64,000 nucleotides of DNA from Streptomyces sp. NBC_01231 (GCA_035999765.1 CP108521.1:3720001-3784000); one strand, 5' to 3'; counted from the stretch's first letter, positions 52,101 to 63,363 are shown. Notes: generated by a model from the letters alone, not told the origin. Translations and numbers: made by a program.

Positions 52101-52778
52101 TCAGCGGACGCTGACGTCCAGCGTGCCAAGTCCCGCCCTGCGTACGGCGATCGAGCCGTACGGCGTGCGCAGCCTCAGCCACGCGCCCGACGAGATCAGC
52201 ACCGGCGCCCCCGCGCTCTGCGTGGGCCGCAGGAACCCCAGCGACTGCGCCGCGTGCACGGCCCGCACCGGCAGCCCGGTCGTCCCGACCGCCCGGGACC
52301 AGATCTCCCGCCCGATCCGGTCCAACTCGGCCCGCGTGCGCCGCTCGTCCGCCAACTCCCCCGTACGGGAACGGAATTCGGTGACACCCGCGGCGACCAT
52401 GGCCCGCAGTGCGTCCGGCTCCGGCAGCCCGGGCTCGGGCCGCCACCCGCCGCGCGGCGGCAGCACGCCGGCCCAGGGCGGGCCGGTGACCGGGGCCGGC
52501 ACCACGGCCGTACCCGCCGACTCGTCGACGGACTCCAGGAACTCCCCCGCGGACACGGTCACGTCCAGCGTGACGTCGAGCCCGTTCTCGTACGGCTTGG
52601 CGAGCCGTACCGCACGGATCGCGAGCACCTCGAAGGACGGTGGCCGGCCGAAGACGGCGAGCGCGGTCCCGGCCGCCTGGAGACGCACCGCGGCCCCACG
52701 GTCGTAGTGGATCAGCCGGGAGAGGAAGGCCGCGAGATCCGCGGCCTCCCCCTCGTCGGCAAGGTGAAGCACCGTCAT
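52101..52778 (-). CDS. conserved actinobacterial hypothetical protein
   Basis: A 225-residue soluble protein beginning MTVLHLADEGEAADLAAFLS. No signal peptide, membrane helix or enzymatic motif is visible. It is probably a mixed alpha/beta fold. Its ATG overlaps the thioesterase stop (ATGA), so it is the third gene of an ettA-thioesterase operon. The function is unknown; conservation of this gene pair in Streptomyces is recalled, not checked. Confidence 0.75.
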   Translation of the reverse strand: MTVLHLADEGEAADLAAFLSRLIHYDRGAAVRLQAAGTALAVFGRPPSFEVLAIRAVRLAKPYENGLDVTLDVTVSAGEFLESVDESAGTAVVPAPVTGPPWAGVLPPRGGWRPEPGLPEPDALRAMVAAGVTEFRSRTGELADERRTRAELDRIGREIWSRAVGTTGLPVRAVHAAQSLGFLRPTQSAGAPVLISSGAWLRLRTPYGSIAVRRAGLGTLDVSVR

Positions 52779-53188
52779 GCGGCGACGGCCTCACCCTCGG
52801 CGTCGTCCCGGTACTCCTCCAGGAACTCACGTTCCTCCGCGGTGATCCGCCGCGGCCGCTGCGCCTCGAAGTCGAACGGCACGATCATCGTCGAGGCCTG
52901 CACGTAAACCTGGTCCGGGTCCTTGACCTCGAAGGTGAGCGTGAAGGACGCCGCCCTGATCTGTGTGACCCACAGCTCGATGTCCACGGGCGCGTGCCGG
53001 TGGACGAGCTGCCGCTTGTAGTCGATCTCGTGGCGCGCCACCACCGACCCCTGCTGGAAGTCCTTGTCCGGGCGGTGCAGGAAGTCGATACGGGCTTCCT
53101 CCAGGTAGCGCAGGAAGACCACGTTGTTGACGTGCCCGTACGCGTCCATGTCCGCCCAGCGCAGCGGGCAGCGGTAGATGTGCCGCAA
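52775..53188 (-). CDS. hotdog-fold acyl-CoA thioesterase
   Basis: A 137-residue 4HBT-family enzyme that hydrolyses acyl-CoA thioesters in the cytoplasm. The catalytic segment is RWADMDAYGHVNNVVFLRYL with Asp, followed by EEARIDFL. TTG 53188 gives MRHIYRCPLRWADMDAYG, the usual family start. It lies seven bases after ettA and overlaps the next gene. Confidence 0.9.
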   Translation of the reverse strand: MRHIYRCPLRWADMDAYGHVNNVVFLRYLEEARIDFLHRPDKDFQQGSVVARHEIDYKRQLVHRHAPVDIELWVTQIRAASFTLTFEVKDPDQVYVQASTMIVPFDFEAQRPRRITAEEREFLEEYRDDAEGEAVAA

Positions 53189-53194
53189 GATCGA

Positions 53195-54859
<1,665 letters not shown>

Positions 54860-55112
54860 GAGAAACCGTCCGGCAGCTTGAAATCTGGCAGTGGGCAGAT
54901 ACACCCCATCTTGCCCGACCGCCACCCCTGGGTCCTAACCCGTTTGGCCGGGGGGCTGTGACCTGGCACTTCGCCGCTGACCGCGGTAGCTCGACGGTCG
55001 CTGTCGGTCGTCATCGGCCGAGCGAGGGCGCCCTCGCACGGCCCCCGGACGGCCCCCGGACGGCCCAGCGCAAGGGTGCCGCTCCCCCACCACGCCGGGC
55101 TATCGTGCCGCC

Positions 55113-55631
55113 GTGACAAGCGCAGCGGAGCGCCCTCTCCTTTTCCTCGACGTCGACGGTCCACTCATCCCGTTCGGGTCGCCGTCCGCTCACCCACCAG
55201 CCGCTACGGCCGACACCTCGACGCCTGTCGATCAGGGAAACCCACTGCTGAAGCGGCTTAACCCTGGCATCGGCGCGCGTCTCACGGCGCTGGACTGCCA
55301 CCTCATATGGGCCTCGACCTGGATGGAGGAGGCGAACGAGACTGTCGCCCCGCGCATCGGACTGCCGAACCTGCCCGTGGTGGAGTGGCCCGACGTCTGT
55401 GCCGAGGCAGGCCCGCGCGGTCTGCACTGGAAGACCCGCCCCCTTGTCGAGCGGGCCAACGGCCGGCCGTTCATCTGGGTCGACGACGAGATCAGCGCGA
55501 TGGATCGTCAGTGGGTCGCAGCCGGCCACCCTGGGCCGTCGCTGCTCCATCACGTCGACCCGAGGAGAGGCCTCGACGACGCCGACTTCGCCGCGCTCGC
55601 CGGTTGGCTTCATGCCGTCGCGCCGAGATGA
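55113..55631 (+). CDS. HAD-like hydrolase domain protein
   Basis: A 172-residue protein. LLFLDVDGPLIPFG at the N-terminus is HAD motif I with two Asp residues; LIWASTWMEEANETVAP covers motif II; PFIWVDDEISAMD is motif IV with Asp pairs. It lacks a cap domain and resembles the small actinobacterial HAD proteins of unknown substrate. Start GTG 55113 lacks a clear SD. Confidence 0.8.
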   Translation: MTSAAERPLLFLDVDGPLIPFGSPSAHPPAATADTSTPVDQGNPLLKRLNPGIGARLTALDCHLIWASTWMEEANETVAPRIGLPNLPVVEWPDVCAEAGPRGLHWKTRPLVERANGRPFIWVDDEISAMDRQWVAAGHPGPSLLHHVDPRRGLDDADFAALAGWLHAVAPR

Positions 55632-55774
55632 GCACCGTTCCAGAAGTTCCACCGTCGGCGCATTTCTCCCGACCTGGCGCTCAACGGCACAGCGCAACCA
55701 TGGTGTGGGCCGCCGAGGGAGCCATTCTCGTCGTGCCGGCGGTCGGTTGGTACTTCCGGATGAATCTCACCTGA
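55628..55774 (+). CDS. possible 48-residue protein
   Basis: An ATG overlapping the HAD stop (ATGA) opens a 48-codon frame ending in GWYFRMNLT. The tail (AAEGAILVVPAVGWYF) is hydrophobic. Only the overlap supports it; it could be chance. Confidence 0.25.
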   Translation: MSTVPEVPPSAHFSRPGAQRHSATMVWAAEGAILVVPAVGWYFRMNLT

Positions 55775-55895
55775 GGCGCGATCCGGATTTTTTTCGGAGT
55801 TCAGCGACCTGGGGATGTCGAGAACGTGCCACCGGCTCCGTCCCAGGGACATCAGCGGCCACCACCGGCCGCACGAGGAAGAAGGAGAGACCAGC

Positions 55896-56336
55896 ATGGC
55901 GATTCAGCGGATGGACAACGTCGGCATCGTCGTCGAGGACTTGGATGCCGCCATCGCGTTCTTCGTGGAACTCGGTCTGGAGCTGGAGGGCAGGGCGGAG
56001 GTCGAGGGCCTCGTCGCCGACCAGTGCACCGGACTCGAGGGCGTCCGCTGTGACATCGCGATGGTCCGGACCCCGGACGGTCACAGCCGGCTCGAGCTGG
56101 CGAAGTACCGCAGCCCCGCGGCGATCAGCGACGGGCCGCGCAACCGGCCGCACAACATTCTGGGTACGCACCGCGTCATGTTCGCCGTCGACGACATCGA
56201 GGACACCGTTGCCCGCCTGCGCCCTCACGGCGCCGAACTCGTCGGCGAGATCGCCCGGTTCGAGGACAGCTATCTGCTCTGCTACCTCCGCGGCCCGGAG
56301 GGCATCATCGTCGGACTGGCCGAGCAACTGCGCTGA
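55896..56336 (+). CDS. VOC/glyoxalase-family protein
   Basis: A 146-residue vicinal oxygen chelate protein with two beta-alpha-beta-beta-beta modules: RMDNVGIVVEDLDAAIAFF and HRVMFAVDDIEDTVARL. Possible metal ligands are a Glu in RLELAKY and a Glu in GPEGIIVGLAEQL. The usual first His is replaced by Asn (DNVGIV), so metal binding is uncertain. ATG 55896 has AAGGAGAG upstream. Substrate unknown. Confidence 0.85.
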   Translation: MAIQRMDNVGIVVEDLDAAIAFFVELGLELEGRAEVEGLVADQCTGLEGVRCDIAMVRTPDGHSRLELAKYRSPAAISDGPRNRPHNILGTHRVMFAVDDIEDTVARLRPHGAELVGEIARFEDSYLLCYLRGPEGIIVGLAEQLR

Positions 56337-56673
56337 GAGCTGGGCCATGATCTTCGATGCTCGCCCCATGGTGGCTGCCTGAAGCCGTGGAGCCCACCAC
56401 TCCCACCACTCCCACCACTCCCACCACTCCCACCACGGGGCAACGGCCACGCAACGAGGAATGGACCGCGACAAGTTGCCACCGTGATCCGGCCTTGTCG
56501 GTCATCCAAAGCGTCGTTGACCTGCGGAGTGGCAATCCCCTGTACCCCCCATGACCCGTGACGCTGCTTGCCCTGAGAAGAGCCCGCCCGTGGGTGACCG
56601 ACGCCTCAGGGCTTCCGCGTCGGCCGGATCGTTGGCGCGCACCGCGGCTCTTTCCCCGAGGAGGTCACGGCCG
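56337..56673. other. non-coding stretch with 9-bp tandem repeat
   Basis: A 337-bp gap between convergent genes. Apart from the CCCACCACT tandem repeat no gene or strong hairpin is seen. Its base composition is less biased than the flanking genes. Confidence 0.4.
56393..56437. repeat. 9-bp tandem repeat (CCCACCACT)
   Basis: Four exact copies of CCCACCACT (56393-56428) plus a variant fifth (CCCACCACG). It is non-coding by all indications. Confidence 0.9.
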
Positions 56674-58074
56674 TCAGCCCTGCTCCTGCTTCTTGCGTAC
56701 GACGATCAGCGCGGCGCCGCCGAGTACGACCAGGGCGATGGCGACACCCACGATCACCGGGGTCACGCCGGAGCCGCCGGTCGCGGCGAGGTTCACGTCC
56801 GCCGCGTTGCCGCCCACCGTCGCGGGGCTCGGCTCGCTGAGTGTCTGCGTGGCGTCGCCCGCCGCGCTGCCCTGTGTCCGGCAGTCGAGGACACCGGCGA
56901 ACCGCTTCTGGAAGCCGCCCGCCTCGATCGTGAAGTCGTACGCCTGGTCCTCCTGGAGCGGGACCGTCACCGTGCGGGACTCACCCGCCGCGATGGTGTA
57001 CTCGGCGCCCATCAGCTCGAAGGCGAACGGCTCGTCGCCCTCGTTGGCCGCGGTGATGTCCAGGCCGCCCTCGGTGCAGTTCTTCGCCGCGGAGAGCGCG
57101 GGTATCGCGCCCGTCGCCGCCCAGCTCACGCTCGCGGTCGCCGAGACCGTCGACTCGCTGGAGCCGGCCAGGATCTGCGTCTGGCTGCGGCTCTCGGAGG
57201 CGAAGGCACGGCCGACCGGTACGGTCGTGGAGGCCTGCGCGGTCAGGTCGGCCGAGCCCGTCGGGGCGTCCTCGGGCACCTCGAAGAACAGCTGGCTGCC
57301 GTTGACCGCGGACGTGACGTCCCGGCCGTCCTTGCCTATGACCCGCACCCCGTTCGCGGCGGCGTCGGCCGGCGGCGTCACCGTCACCGTGGCCGCGTTG
57401 GTGTGAACCGTCACCGGGCCCAGCAGTGCGCCGGGGCGGCCGGAGACCGCGGGCGGGTCGAGTGTCAAGGACGCCGCGGGCTCCGCCGCGTTCCTGGCGC
57501 TCTTCTGCAGGTAGTCCGCGAGCTTCTCGGCCTGCGGGTCGACGGCGTCGACGTCCGCGCCGTCCGAGTAGCGCCAGATGGCCACCTGGGTGGCCGCCGC
57601 CGCGTCCTGCTCGGTGAGCCCGCTGCCCACGCCCGCCGCGGTGGCCAGCGCCGCGAGGTCGTTGACCTGCGGGTAGGAGTTCTGCAGGATCCAACGGATC
57701 TTGCCCGCGTCCTTGTTGGCACCGATCGAGGTGCCGCTCCACGGGGTCTCGTGGTACTTGGCCTCCCGCTGCGTGGGGTTGTGCAGGTCGATGCAGTACG
57801 TCTGCAGGGTGCCTCCGCCCTCGACGGACATCTCGAACAGACCCGCCGAGACGGTCAGGTCCCCGGACGCGTCGTGGATCACGGCGTCGCCGTACGTCTT
57901 CAGGCCACCTATGGTGGCGGTCGCCCCGCCCTGGTTCTGGGGCGTCTCGTCGGCGGACGCCGTACCGGCGCCGGTCATCACGCCGACGGCGACGAGGCCG
58001 GACACCAGCGTCGCGGCGACGAGGCGGGCCGCCCCTCGCCTGCGCGCCGACGGCACGAAGAACGAAGAAAACAC
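56674..58074 (-). CDS. thioester-domain surface protein with LAATG sortase signal
   Basis: A 466-residue exported, wall-anchored protein. A signal peptide (RLVAATLVSGLVAVGVMTG to ASA) is followed by a thioester domain: Cys94 in TLQTYCIDLHNP and Gln163 in AAATQVAIWRYSDG can form an internal Cys-Gln thioester for covalent attachment to a target surface. Two or three Ig-like beta domains follow. The C-terminus has NLAATGGSG, a transmembrane helix and RKKQEQG, the LAxTG signal for class E sortases that Streptomyces uses in aerial growth. GTG 58074 has AAGGGG upstream. Confidence 0.9.
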   Translation of the reverse strand: MFSSFFVPSARRRGAARLVAATLVSGLVAVGVMTGAGTASADETPQNQGGATATIGGLKTYGDAVIHDASGDLTVSAGLFEMSVEGGGTLQTYCIDLHNPTQREAKYHETPWSGTSIGANKDAGKIRWILQNSYPQVNDLAALATAAGVGSGLTEQDAAAATQVAIWRYSDGADVDAVDPQAEKLADYLQKSARNAAEPAASLTLDPPAVSGRPGALLGPVTVHTNAATVTVTPPADAAANGVRVIGKDGRDVTSAVNGSQLFFEVPEDAPTGSADLTAQASTTVPVGRAFASESRSQTQILAGSSESTVSATASVSWAATGAIPALSAAKNCTEGGLDITAANEGDEPFAFELMGAEYTIAAGESRTVTVPLQEDQAYDFTIEAGGFQKRFAGVLDCRTQGSAAGDATQTLSEPSPATVGGNAADVNLAATGGSGVTPVIVGVAIALVVLGGAALIVVRKKQEQG

Positions 58075-58405
58075 AGAATTCCCCTTCGAGCAGGACCCGT
58101 TGACGTGGGGGGTTACGGTCCCACCAGCAGAATCAGAAGCCCCGAGAGCTACGTTCGGCATCCTAGGTACCCGGCGCACCACGCTTCCCGGTGATGCACT
58201 CGGACCAGTGATCCGACTCGGAATCGTTATCGCCGAGACCGGCTGCGAGCAGGGCTTATCGACAAATCTACCGGGGTCGTACAGCACGCATTCGCAGATA
58301 AGCCGCAGTTCGGTCGGACACCATGCGCGAGGCGCGGGGTGATGTCTGACGTGGCGTGACGTGCTGTGACAACCTCGGTTGAAGTTGCTGTGGTGCGGTG
58401 TGACG
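58075..58405. promoter_or_regulatory. region upstream of thioester protein with TGACGT repeats
   Basis: 331 bp between the thioester protein start and the ssbB stop. At 58347-58370 the words TGACGT, GTGACGT and GTGAC recur; TGACGTCACGTCAC lies at 58401-58414 at the end of ssbB. Together they form an inverted set able to fold as an ssbB terminator, or a regulator site. No coding frame. Confidence 0.4.
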
Positions 58406-58876
58406 TCACGTCACGACGGCGGGTTCCGGACGCTGTTGGGCGGCCGGCTCGGCCGGAGGTGTCTCCCAGCTCGGTTCCGGCTGCTGTGGTGCGCCGACGC
58501 CGACGGCCGCCGTCTCCCCCTGTTTGGTGCGCCGGAAGGCGGAGGTACCGCGGGCCAGGTCATGACCGATCGACACCGCGTCGACATCCGCGGAGGTCCA
58601 GCTCTGCCCCTCGCGCACTTCCGTACGCACCTTCAGCCTGCCCTGCACGACGACGGGATCGCCCACGTTGAGCGATGCCGCCGTATTGGTGGCGAGCTGC
58701 CGATTCGCCCACACCGTGAAGAAGTTGGTGTGGCCGTCCGTCCAGGTGCTCTTCTCGCGGTCCCAGTAGCGTGTGGTCACCGCCAGCCGGAACCGCGCCG
58801 ACGCACCCGACGCCAGCTCCCGGTACACCGGCTGCGTCGCCACGTTCCCCACCGCGCAGACCATCGTCTCGTTCAT
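58406..58876 (-). CDS. ssbB: second single-stranded DNA-binding protein
   Basis: A 156-residue OB-fold protein (MNETMVCAVGNVATQPVYRE, then FRLAVTTRYWDREKSTW and VGDPVVVQGRLKVR). The C-terminal tail is short and Pro/Glu/Ala-rich, and lacks the acidic DDDIPF tip that recruits repair and replication proteins. That fits the paralogue SsbB, which in S. coelicolor is needed for chromosome segregation in sporulation. The ATG at 58876 is preceded by GAGGGAGGGG; ATG 58879 is also possible. Confidence 0.9.
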   Translation of the reverse strand: MNETMVCAVGNVATQPVYRELASGASARFRLAVTTRYWDREKSTWTDGHTNFFTVWANRQLATNTAASLNVGDPVVVQGRLKVRTEVREGQSWTSADVDAVSIGHDLARGTSAFRRTKQGETAAVGVGAPQQPEPSWETPPAEPAAQQRPEPAVVT

Positions 58877-59116
58877 CATGAACCCCTCCCTCACCCGGCC
58901 ACTCACGCCGGACACACGTACGGGCCCGTCCCGTACGGCTGCTTCCGTCTTCCGTCACGATCACGTCCGCCGTGATCGCGCGAAAACCAGACTGCCTCCG
59001 CCGGACCGAGCCCGCTGCGCGCTGTGCACCACCACCCGTCTGTGGAAAACTCCGTCATCCGGACGAGGGACCCAAGGACGGGAACAAGGGATAGAACGGG
59101 CACCAGGGAGCGGACC

Positions 59117-61348
59117 TCACCTCGTCCCCGCACTCACCCCCACGACCCGCCCGTACTGCTCCCGAACCTCCTGGTAGCGCAGCAGTTCCGCCGCCACCGG
59201 ATCCAGCACCCGGGCCCGTCCACACCCGGCCGCCGCCTCCCTCAGCCGCCGCTCGGCCTCGGCTCCGTATCGCCTGGCAGGCCCCCGCGCCGCGATCCGG
59301 CAGCTCCACTCGACGAGCGGGCCACCGATGATCCCGGCCACCATCAACAGCACCGGCACACCGAGGTTCGGTGCCATGAACCCGAGGATCTGGCCCAACA
59401 GCCACAGCCCGCCCACGACCTGCAGAATCGTCATCGACGCCTGCGCCAGCACGGCCGCGGGCCACCAGCCCGGCCGCGGCGGCCGTCCCGGCGGCAAACC
59501 GGCCCGCGCCGCCAGCTCGTCCAGCGCCTCGGACAACCCCTGTGAGCCGCGTGCGGCCGCCTCGCGCACCGCCTGTGCCCACGGTGTCGGCAGCCCGCCC
59601 GAGGCCCGGTCGGCGAGCGTCCGAACCGCCTGTTCGACCTGTTGGCGCGCCGTGGCCTCCTCGTCCGCCTGGGCGCGCAACGGCAGTCGGCTTGTGGGGA
59701 GTTCACGCCGGTCCTCGTACCAGCGCCACAGCCGCAGCCAGGGCGTTCCGCACGCTTTGTTGGCGTTGCGTTGCCACGCCCGCTCGGCCGCCTCGCCCGC
59801 CGCGGTGGCGCCCACCGCGTCCGCGAGCCGCGCCGCGAAATCGTCCCGCGCCTCCTCGCTCAGCCCGGTCCGCCGCCCGGTGGCGTAGACGGGTCGCAAC
59901 CGCCACGCGGCGGCGTCCAGGTCGGCGGAGATCCGGCGTGCCGCGGCCCCGCGCTCCGTCACGAACTGGCCGAGCGTCTCCCGCAGTTCACCGACGCCGT
60001 CCCCGGTGAGCGCGGACAGCGCGAGGACGGTCGCACCCGGCTCACCGTGCTCGCCGAGCGCGATTCCGTCCTCGTCGAGCAGTCGCCGCAGGTCGTCGAG
60101 GACCTGCTCGGTGGCTTCCCCGGGCAGCCGGTCGATCTGGTTGAGGATGACGAACATGACCTCCGCGTGGCCCGCCATGGGACGCAGATAGCGCTCATGG
60201 AGGATCGCGTCGGCGTACTTCTCGGGGTCGACGACCCAGATGACCGCGTCGACGAGCCCCAGGATGCGGTCCACGTGCTCGCGGTGCTGCACGGCGGCCG
60301 AGTCGTGGTCGGGCAGGTCCACCAGGACCAGTCCGCGCAGTTGTGCCTCCGCCTGGGGGCTCTGCAGCGGGCGCCGCCGCAGCCGCCCCGGGATGCCGAG
60401 CCGGTCGATGAGGGGCGCCGCGCCGTCGCTCCAGCTGCACACGATCGGAGCGGCGGTGGTGGGCCGTCGTACGCCGGTTTCCGAGATGGCCACTCCGGCG
60501 AGCGTGTTGAACAGCTGCGACTTGCCGCTGCCCGTGGCGCCCGCGATGGCGACCACGGTGTGCTGCCCGGACAGCCGACGCCGCGCGTGCGCCTCGTCCA
60601 GGACCCGGCCCGCCTCTGCGAGGGCCTGGCTGTCGAGCCGCGTACGGGACAGCCCGACCAGCTCGCGCAGCGCGTCGAGCCGCGACCGCAGCGGCCCGTC
60701 GTACGCCAGCGGTGTCACGGGCTGCGCACCCTGCGGCCTGGTCTCCGCGACGGCGACGTGCTGCGCGGCGGTCTCCTCGGTGACCCTCCGCGCGATCAGG
60801 CCGTCGTCCCAGGCGCTCTCGGAGTCCGCACGGGCGGAAGCGTCCGTGCCGGAGGAGGTATCCGCGCGGGCGGAGGTACCCGTGCGGGCGGAGGTACCCG
60901 TGCTGGCGGACGGGTCCTCGCCGTTCGTCACGCGCGCGGAGCGGTCCGTCGCGGGCGCCAAGGACGCGCCGGATGTCCTGGAGTCCTCATGGTCCTTGGA
61001 ACCCTCAAGGCTGCCGGAGCCCTCGGGGCTCTTGGCGTCCGCCTGCTCGTCGAGAGCCTCGGCGGGTTCAGACCCGCCGCCGGCTCCCTTCATCCGGACC
61101 ATGCGCTCAGGACGCTCGCCCCTGTCGCCAGTGCCACCGGAGTGTCCTGCGCCCCTCACATCACCTGAGCCACCGGTGCCCCCGGAGTCCCGGGCGCCGT
61201 CCGAGCCCCCGGAGTGATCCGCGTGCTCCGTGTAACCCTGCTCCCGGTCCCGGTCCTGCCTCCGGCCTTGGCCCTGGTCCCGGCCCTGATCCCGGTCCCG
61301 GTCCTGCTCCTGGCCCTGGTCCTGTTCCTGGTCTGTGACGGCAGCCAC
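59117..61348 (-). CDS. dynB: dynamin-like GTPase, membrane subunit DynB
   Basis: A 743-residue GTPase. The first 200 residues are low-complexity and charged (Gln/Asp/Arg/Gly then Ser/Thr/Ala). The GTPase domain has AIAGATGSGKSQLFN (G1), RRPTTAAP (G2), LVDLPDHDS (G3) and LNQIDRL (G4). A stalk region is followed by two hydrophobic helices (VLAQASMTILQVVGGLWLLG and a second at GVPVLLMVAGIIGG). The gene follows dynA by three bases. In S. venezuelae DynA and DynB stabilise FtsZ rings during sporulation septation. GTG 61348 has AGGTGA next to it. Confidence 0.9.
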   Translation of the reverse strand: MAAVTDQEQDQGQEQDRDRDQGRDQGQGRRQDRDREQGYTEHADHSGGSDGARDSGGTGGSGDVRGAGHSGGTGDRGERPERMVRMKGAGGGSEPAEALDEQADAKSPEGSGSLEGSKDHEDSRTSGASLAPATDRSARVTNGEDPSASTGTSARTGTSARADTSSGTDASARADSESAWDDGLIARRVTEETAAQHVAVAETRPQGAQPVTPLAYDGPLRSRLDALRELVGLSRTRLDSQALAEAGRVLDEAHARRRLSGQHTVVAIAGATGSGKSQLFNTLAGVAISETGVRRPTTAAPIVCSWSDGAAPLIDRLGIPGRLRRRPLQSPQAEAQLRGLVLVDLPDHDSAAVQHREHVDRILGLVDAVIWVVDPEKYADAILHERYLRPMAGHAEVMFVILNQIDRLPGEATEQVLDDLRRLLDEDGIALGEHGEPGATVLALSALTGDGVGELRETLGQFVTERGAAARRISADLDAAAWRLRPVYATGRRTGLSEEARDDFAARLADAVGATAAGEAAERAWQRNANKACGTPWLRLWRWYEDRRELPTSRLPLRAQADEEATARQQVEQAVRTLADRASGGLPTPWAQAVREAAARGSQGLSEALDELAARAGLPPGRPPRPGWWPAAVLAQASMTILQVVGGLWLLGQILGFMAPNLGVPVLLMVAGIIGGPLVEWSCRIAARGPARRYGAEAERRLREAAAGCGRARVLDPVAAELLRYQEVREQYGRVVGVSAGTR

Positions 61349-61351
61349 CGG

Positions 61352-62959
61352 TCACCTCTCCTTCTGCAGTACGGACAGCGCGGCGATGAGTTCGGCCTGG
61401 GTTTCGGGGTGGACGTCGAGCGCGTCGAGCGGGGCGAGGCGGCGTTCGCGTTCCGTGTGCATGACCCGGTCGATGTGGTCGGTGAGCAGCCGCCCGCCCC
61501 GGTCGCGCAGCCGCAGCGCACCGTGCGCGCCGATCCGCTCGGCGAGCCCCTCACCCGCCGACCGCGCCCTACGGCTGCCGAGCAGCGCGGTGGCGACGAG
61601 TGCGGCGATCACCTCGGGATCCGGGGCGACACTGCGGTCGAGGCCGCGAATCTCCTCCTCGACGTACTCCTCCAATTCCCGTCGCCACCGCCGTACGGCC
61701 ATCCCGATCCGGTGTTCGGCGCTCTCCGGGAACGGGTCCTGGTCGGTCAGCTCGGGAGCGCAGCCCGCCGGTTCGCGCCGCCAGGCCTGGTCGATGCGCT
61801 CGTCGGCCGCGGTGACGGCACACTGCAGGAGGGCACCCAGACTCTCGACGAGCGTGTCGAGGAGCTCCGGGGCGGTGCAGTCCATCGGGAAGGCCCGCCA
61901 GCGCTTCAGCGCGTCACCGGCGAGCACGGCACCGGCCTGGAGACGGCCCTTCACGCGTCCGTGCTCGCTGTCGTACGCCCCCTCGACGGCGGCGGTCAGC
62001 CGCAGCGCCGCCGCGTGCTGAGCGGCGGCCCCGGCGGCCAGCTCGGGCATCCGGGACTTGAGCGAGTCGAGGACGCCGTGCACCGTACGGGCCAGGGAGT
62101 GCTGCCGGGCGGCCGGGTCCTGAGCCTGATGGACGAGCCAGGTCCGCAGCGAGGCCACGGCGGTGGTCGGCAGCAGTCCGCCTCCCCAGGCGGACTCGGG
62201 CAGCTCGGGCACGGTGAAGCGGGGTACTGCGCCGAGACCGGCCTTGGTGAGCAGTGCGCCGTACTGTCGTGAAACCTCGGACACCACCTGGTGGGGCACC
62301 CGGTCGAGGACGGTGACGAGGGTCACGTCGTACTCCTTGGCTGCGCGCAGCAGATGCCAGGGCACGGCATCGGCATACCGGGCGGCCGTGGTGACCATGA
62401 TCCAGATGTCGGCCGCGCAGATCAGTTCGGCGGCGAGGACACGGTTGTCGGCGATGAGGGAGTCGACGTCGGGCACGTCGAGGAGTGCGAGGCCGTGCGG
62501 CAGGGTGTCGGCGGTCTCGATCCGCAGCACGCGCGCGGGATTCTCGCCGGGCAGCAGGAGGTCGTCCCCCGGCTCCTGGTGAGGCACCCACACGCGCGTG
62601 AGATCGGGCAGCACGCGCATCCCGCTGAACCAGTGATGGTCCTCCGGTCGGCAGACCAGCACGGGAGTCCGCGTGGTCGGCCGAAGTACGCCCGCCTCGC
62701 TGACCCGCCGCCCGACGAGGGAGTTGACCAGCGTCGATTTCCCGGCCCCGGTGGAACCTCCCACCACGGCCAGGAGTGGCGCTTCGGGCTCTCTGAGCCG
62801 GGGCACCAGGTAGTCGTCTAGCTGGGCGAGCAGTTCGTCGCGGTTGGCACGCGCGCGTGGGGCGCCCGCCAGCGGCAGCGGAAAGCGCGCGGCGGCGACA
62901 CGGTCGCGCAGGGCGGAGAGTGCGTCGAGCAGCTGAGGCCGTACGTCCAAGGTCACCAC
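61352..62959 (-). CDS. dynA: dynamin-like GTPase DynA
   Basis: A 535-residue soluble GTPase partner of DynB. Start [20 protein letters not shown]1 [16 protein letters not shown]2 [12 protein letters not shown]3 [11 protein letters not shown]4-like [10 protein letters not shown]. There is no transmembrane helix; it is recruited by DynB. GTG 62959 follows family precedent; ATG 62998 is also in frame. A TAAAAT sequence about 18 bp upstream could be a -10 box, suggesting a very short leader. Confidence 0.9.
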   Translation of the reverse strand: MVTLDVRPQLLDALSALRDRVAAARFPLPLAGAPRARANRDELLAQLDDYLVPRLREPEAPLLAVVGGSTGAGKSTLVNSLVGRRVSEAGVLRPTTRTPVLVCRPEDHHWFSGMRVLPDLTRVWVPHQEPGDDLLLPGENPARVLRIETADTLPHGLALLDVPDVDSLIADNRVLAAELICAADIWIMVTTAARYADAVPWHLLRAAKEYDVTLVTVLDRVPHQVVSEVSRQYGALLTKAGLGAVPRFTVPELPESAWGGGLLPTTAVASLRTWLVHQAQDPAARQHSLARTVHGVLDSLKSRMPELAAGAAAQHAAALRLTAAVEGAYDSEHGRVKGRLQAGAVLAGDALKRWRAFPMDCTAPELLDTLVESLGALLQCAVTAADERIDQAWRREPAGCAPELTDQDPFPESAEHRIGMAVRRWRRELEEYVEEEIRGLDRSVAPDPEVIAALVATALLGSRRARSAGEGLAERIGAHGALRLRDRGGRLLTDHIDRVMHTERERRLAPLDALDVHPETQAELIAALSVLQKER

Positions 62960-63281
62960 ATGCGAAGAATGCCCAATTTTAGGGGAATTCTGAAGCATAT
63001 GCGCATGTCTGCGCGCCGACAGGACACAAGGGATGGAAGGTGCGACTGGGACACGGGCACAGTCCAGGCATAACGAGTGCACAACACCCGGTGCGCAACA
63101 CGCCAAAAGCGGTGCACGATTCGTACCTGCCTGCGATTATCAGGACCGCTTCACCGAACCTCCACATCGAGCCACGGAGGCGAAGCAACAGGGGCAAGGA
63201 CACAGGAGCCCTATCCTTGTCCCCGGCGACGTCACGGAACGGCCCACACCCGGGCACCCACGACAGAGGCCACCACACCCG
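62960..63281. promoter_or_regulatory. divergent region between dynA and tRNA-Arg
   Basis: 322 bp. It holds the possible dynA promoter (CCCCTAAAATTGGG on the minus strand) and three GACAC words (63023, 63050, 63199), the core bound by the sporulation regulator WhiA. TATCCT near 63210 may be the tRNA -10 box. No gene is seen. Confidence 0.4.
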
Positions 63282-63354
63282 GCCCCCGTAGCTCAGTGGA
63301 TAGAGCAGGCGCCTTCTAAGCGCTTGGCCGCAGGTTCGAGTCCTGCCGGGGGCG
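63282..63354 (+). tRNA. tRNA-Arg (anticodon UCU)
   Basis: A complete cloverleaf: acceptor GCCCCCG/CGGGGGC, D-arm GCTC..GAGC, anticodon arm GGCGC-CTTCTAA-GCGCT with anticodon TCT, variable TGGCC and T-arm GCAGG-TTCGAGT-CCTGC. The discriminator base is G. CCA is not encoded. It reads AGA, a rare codon in Streptomyces. Confidence 0.97.
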
Positions 63355-63363
63355 CCTATCCCC

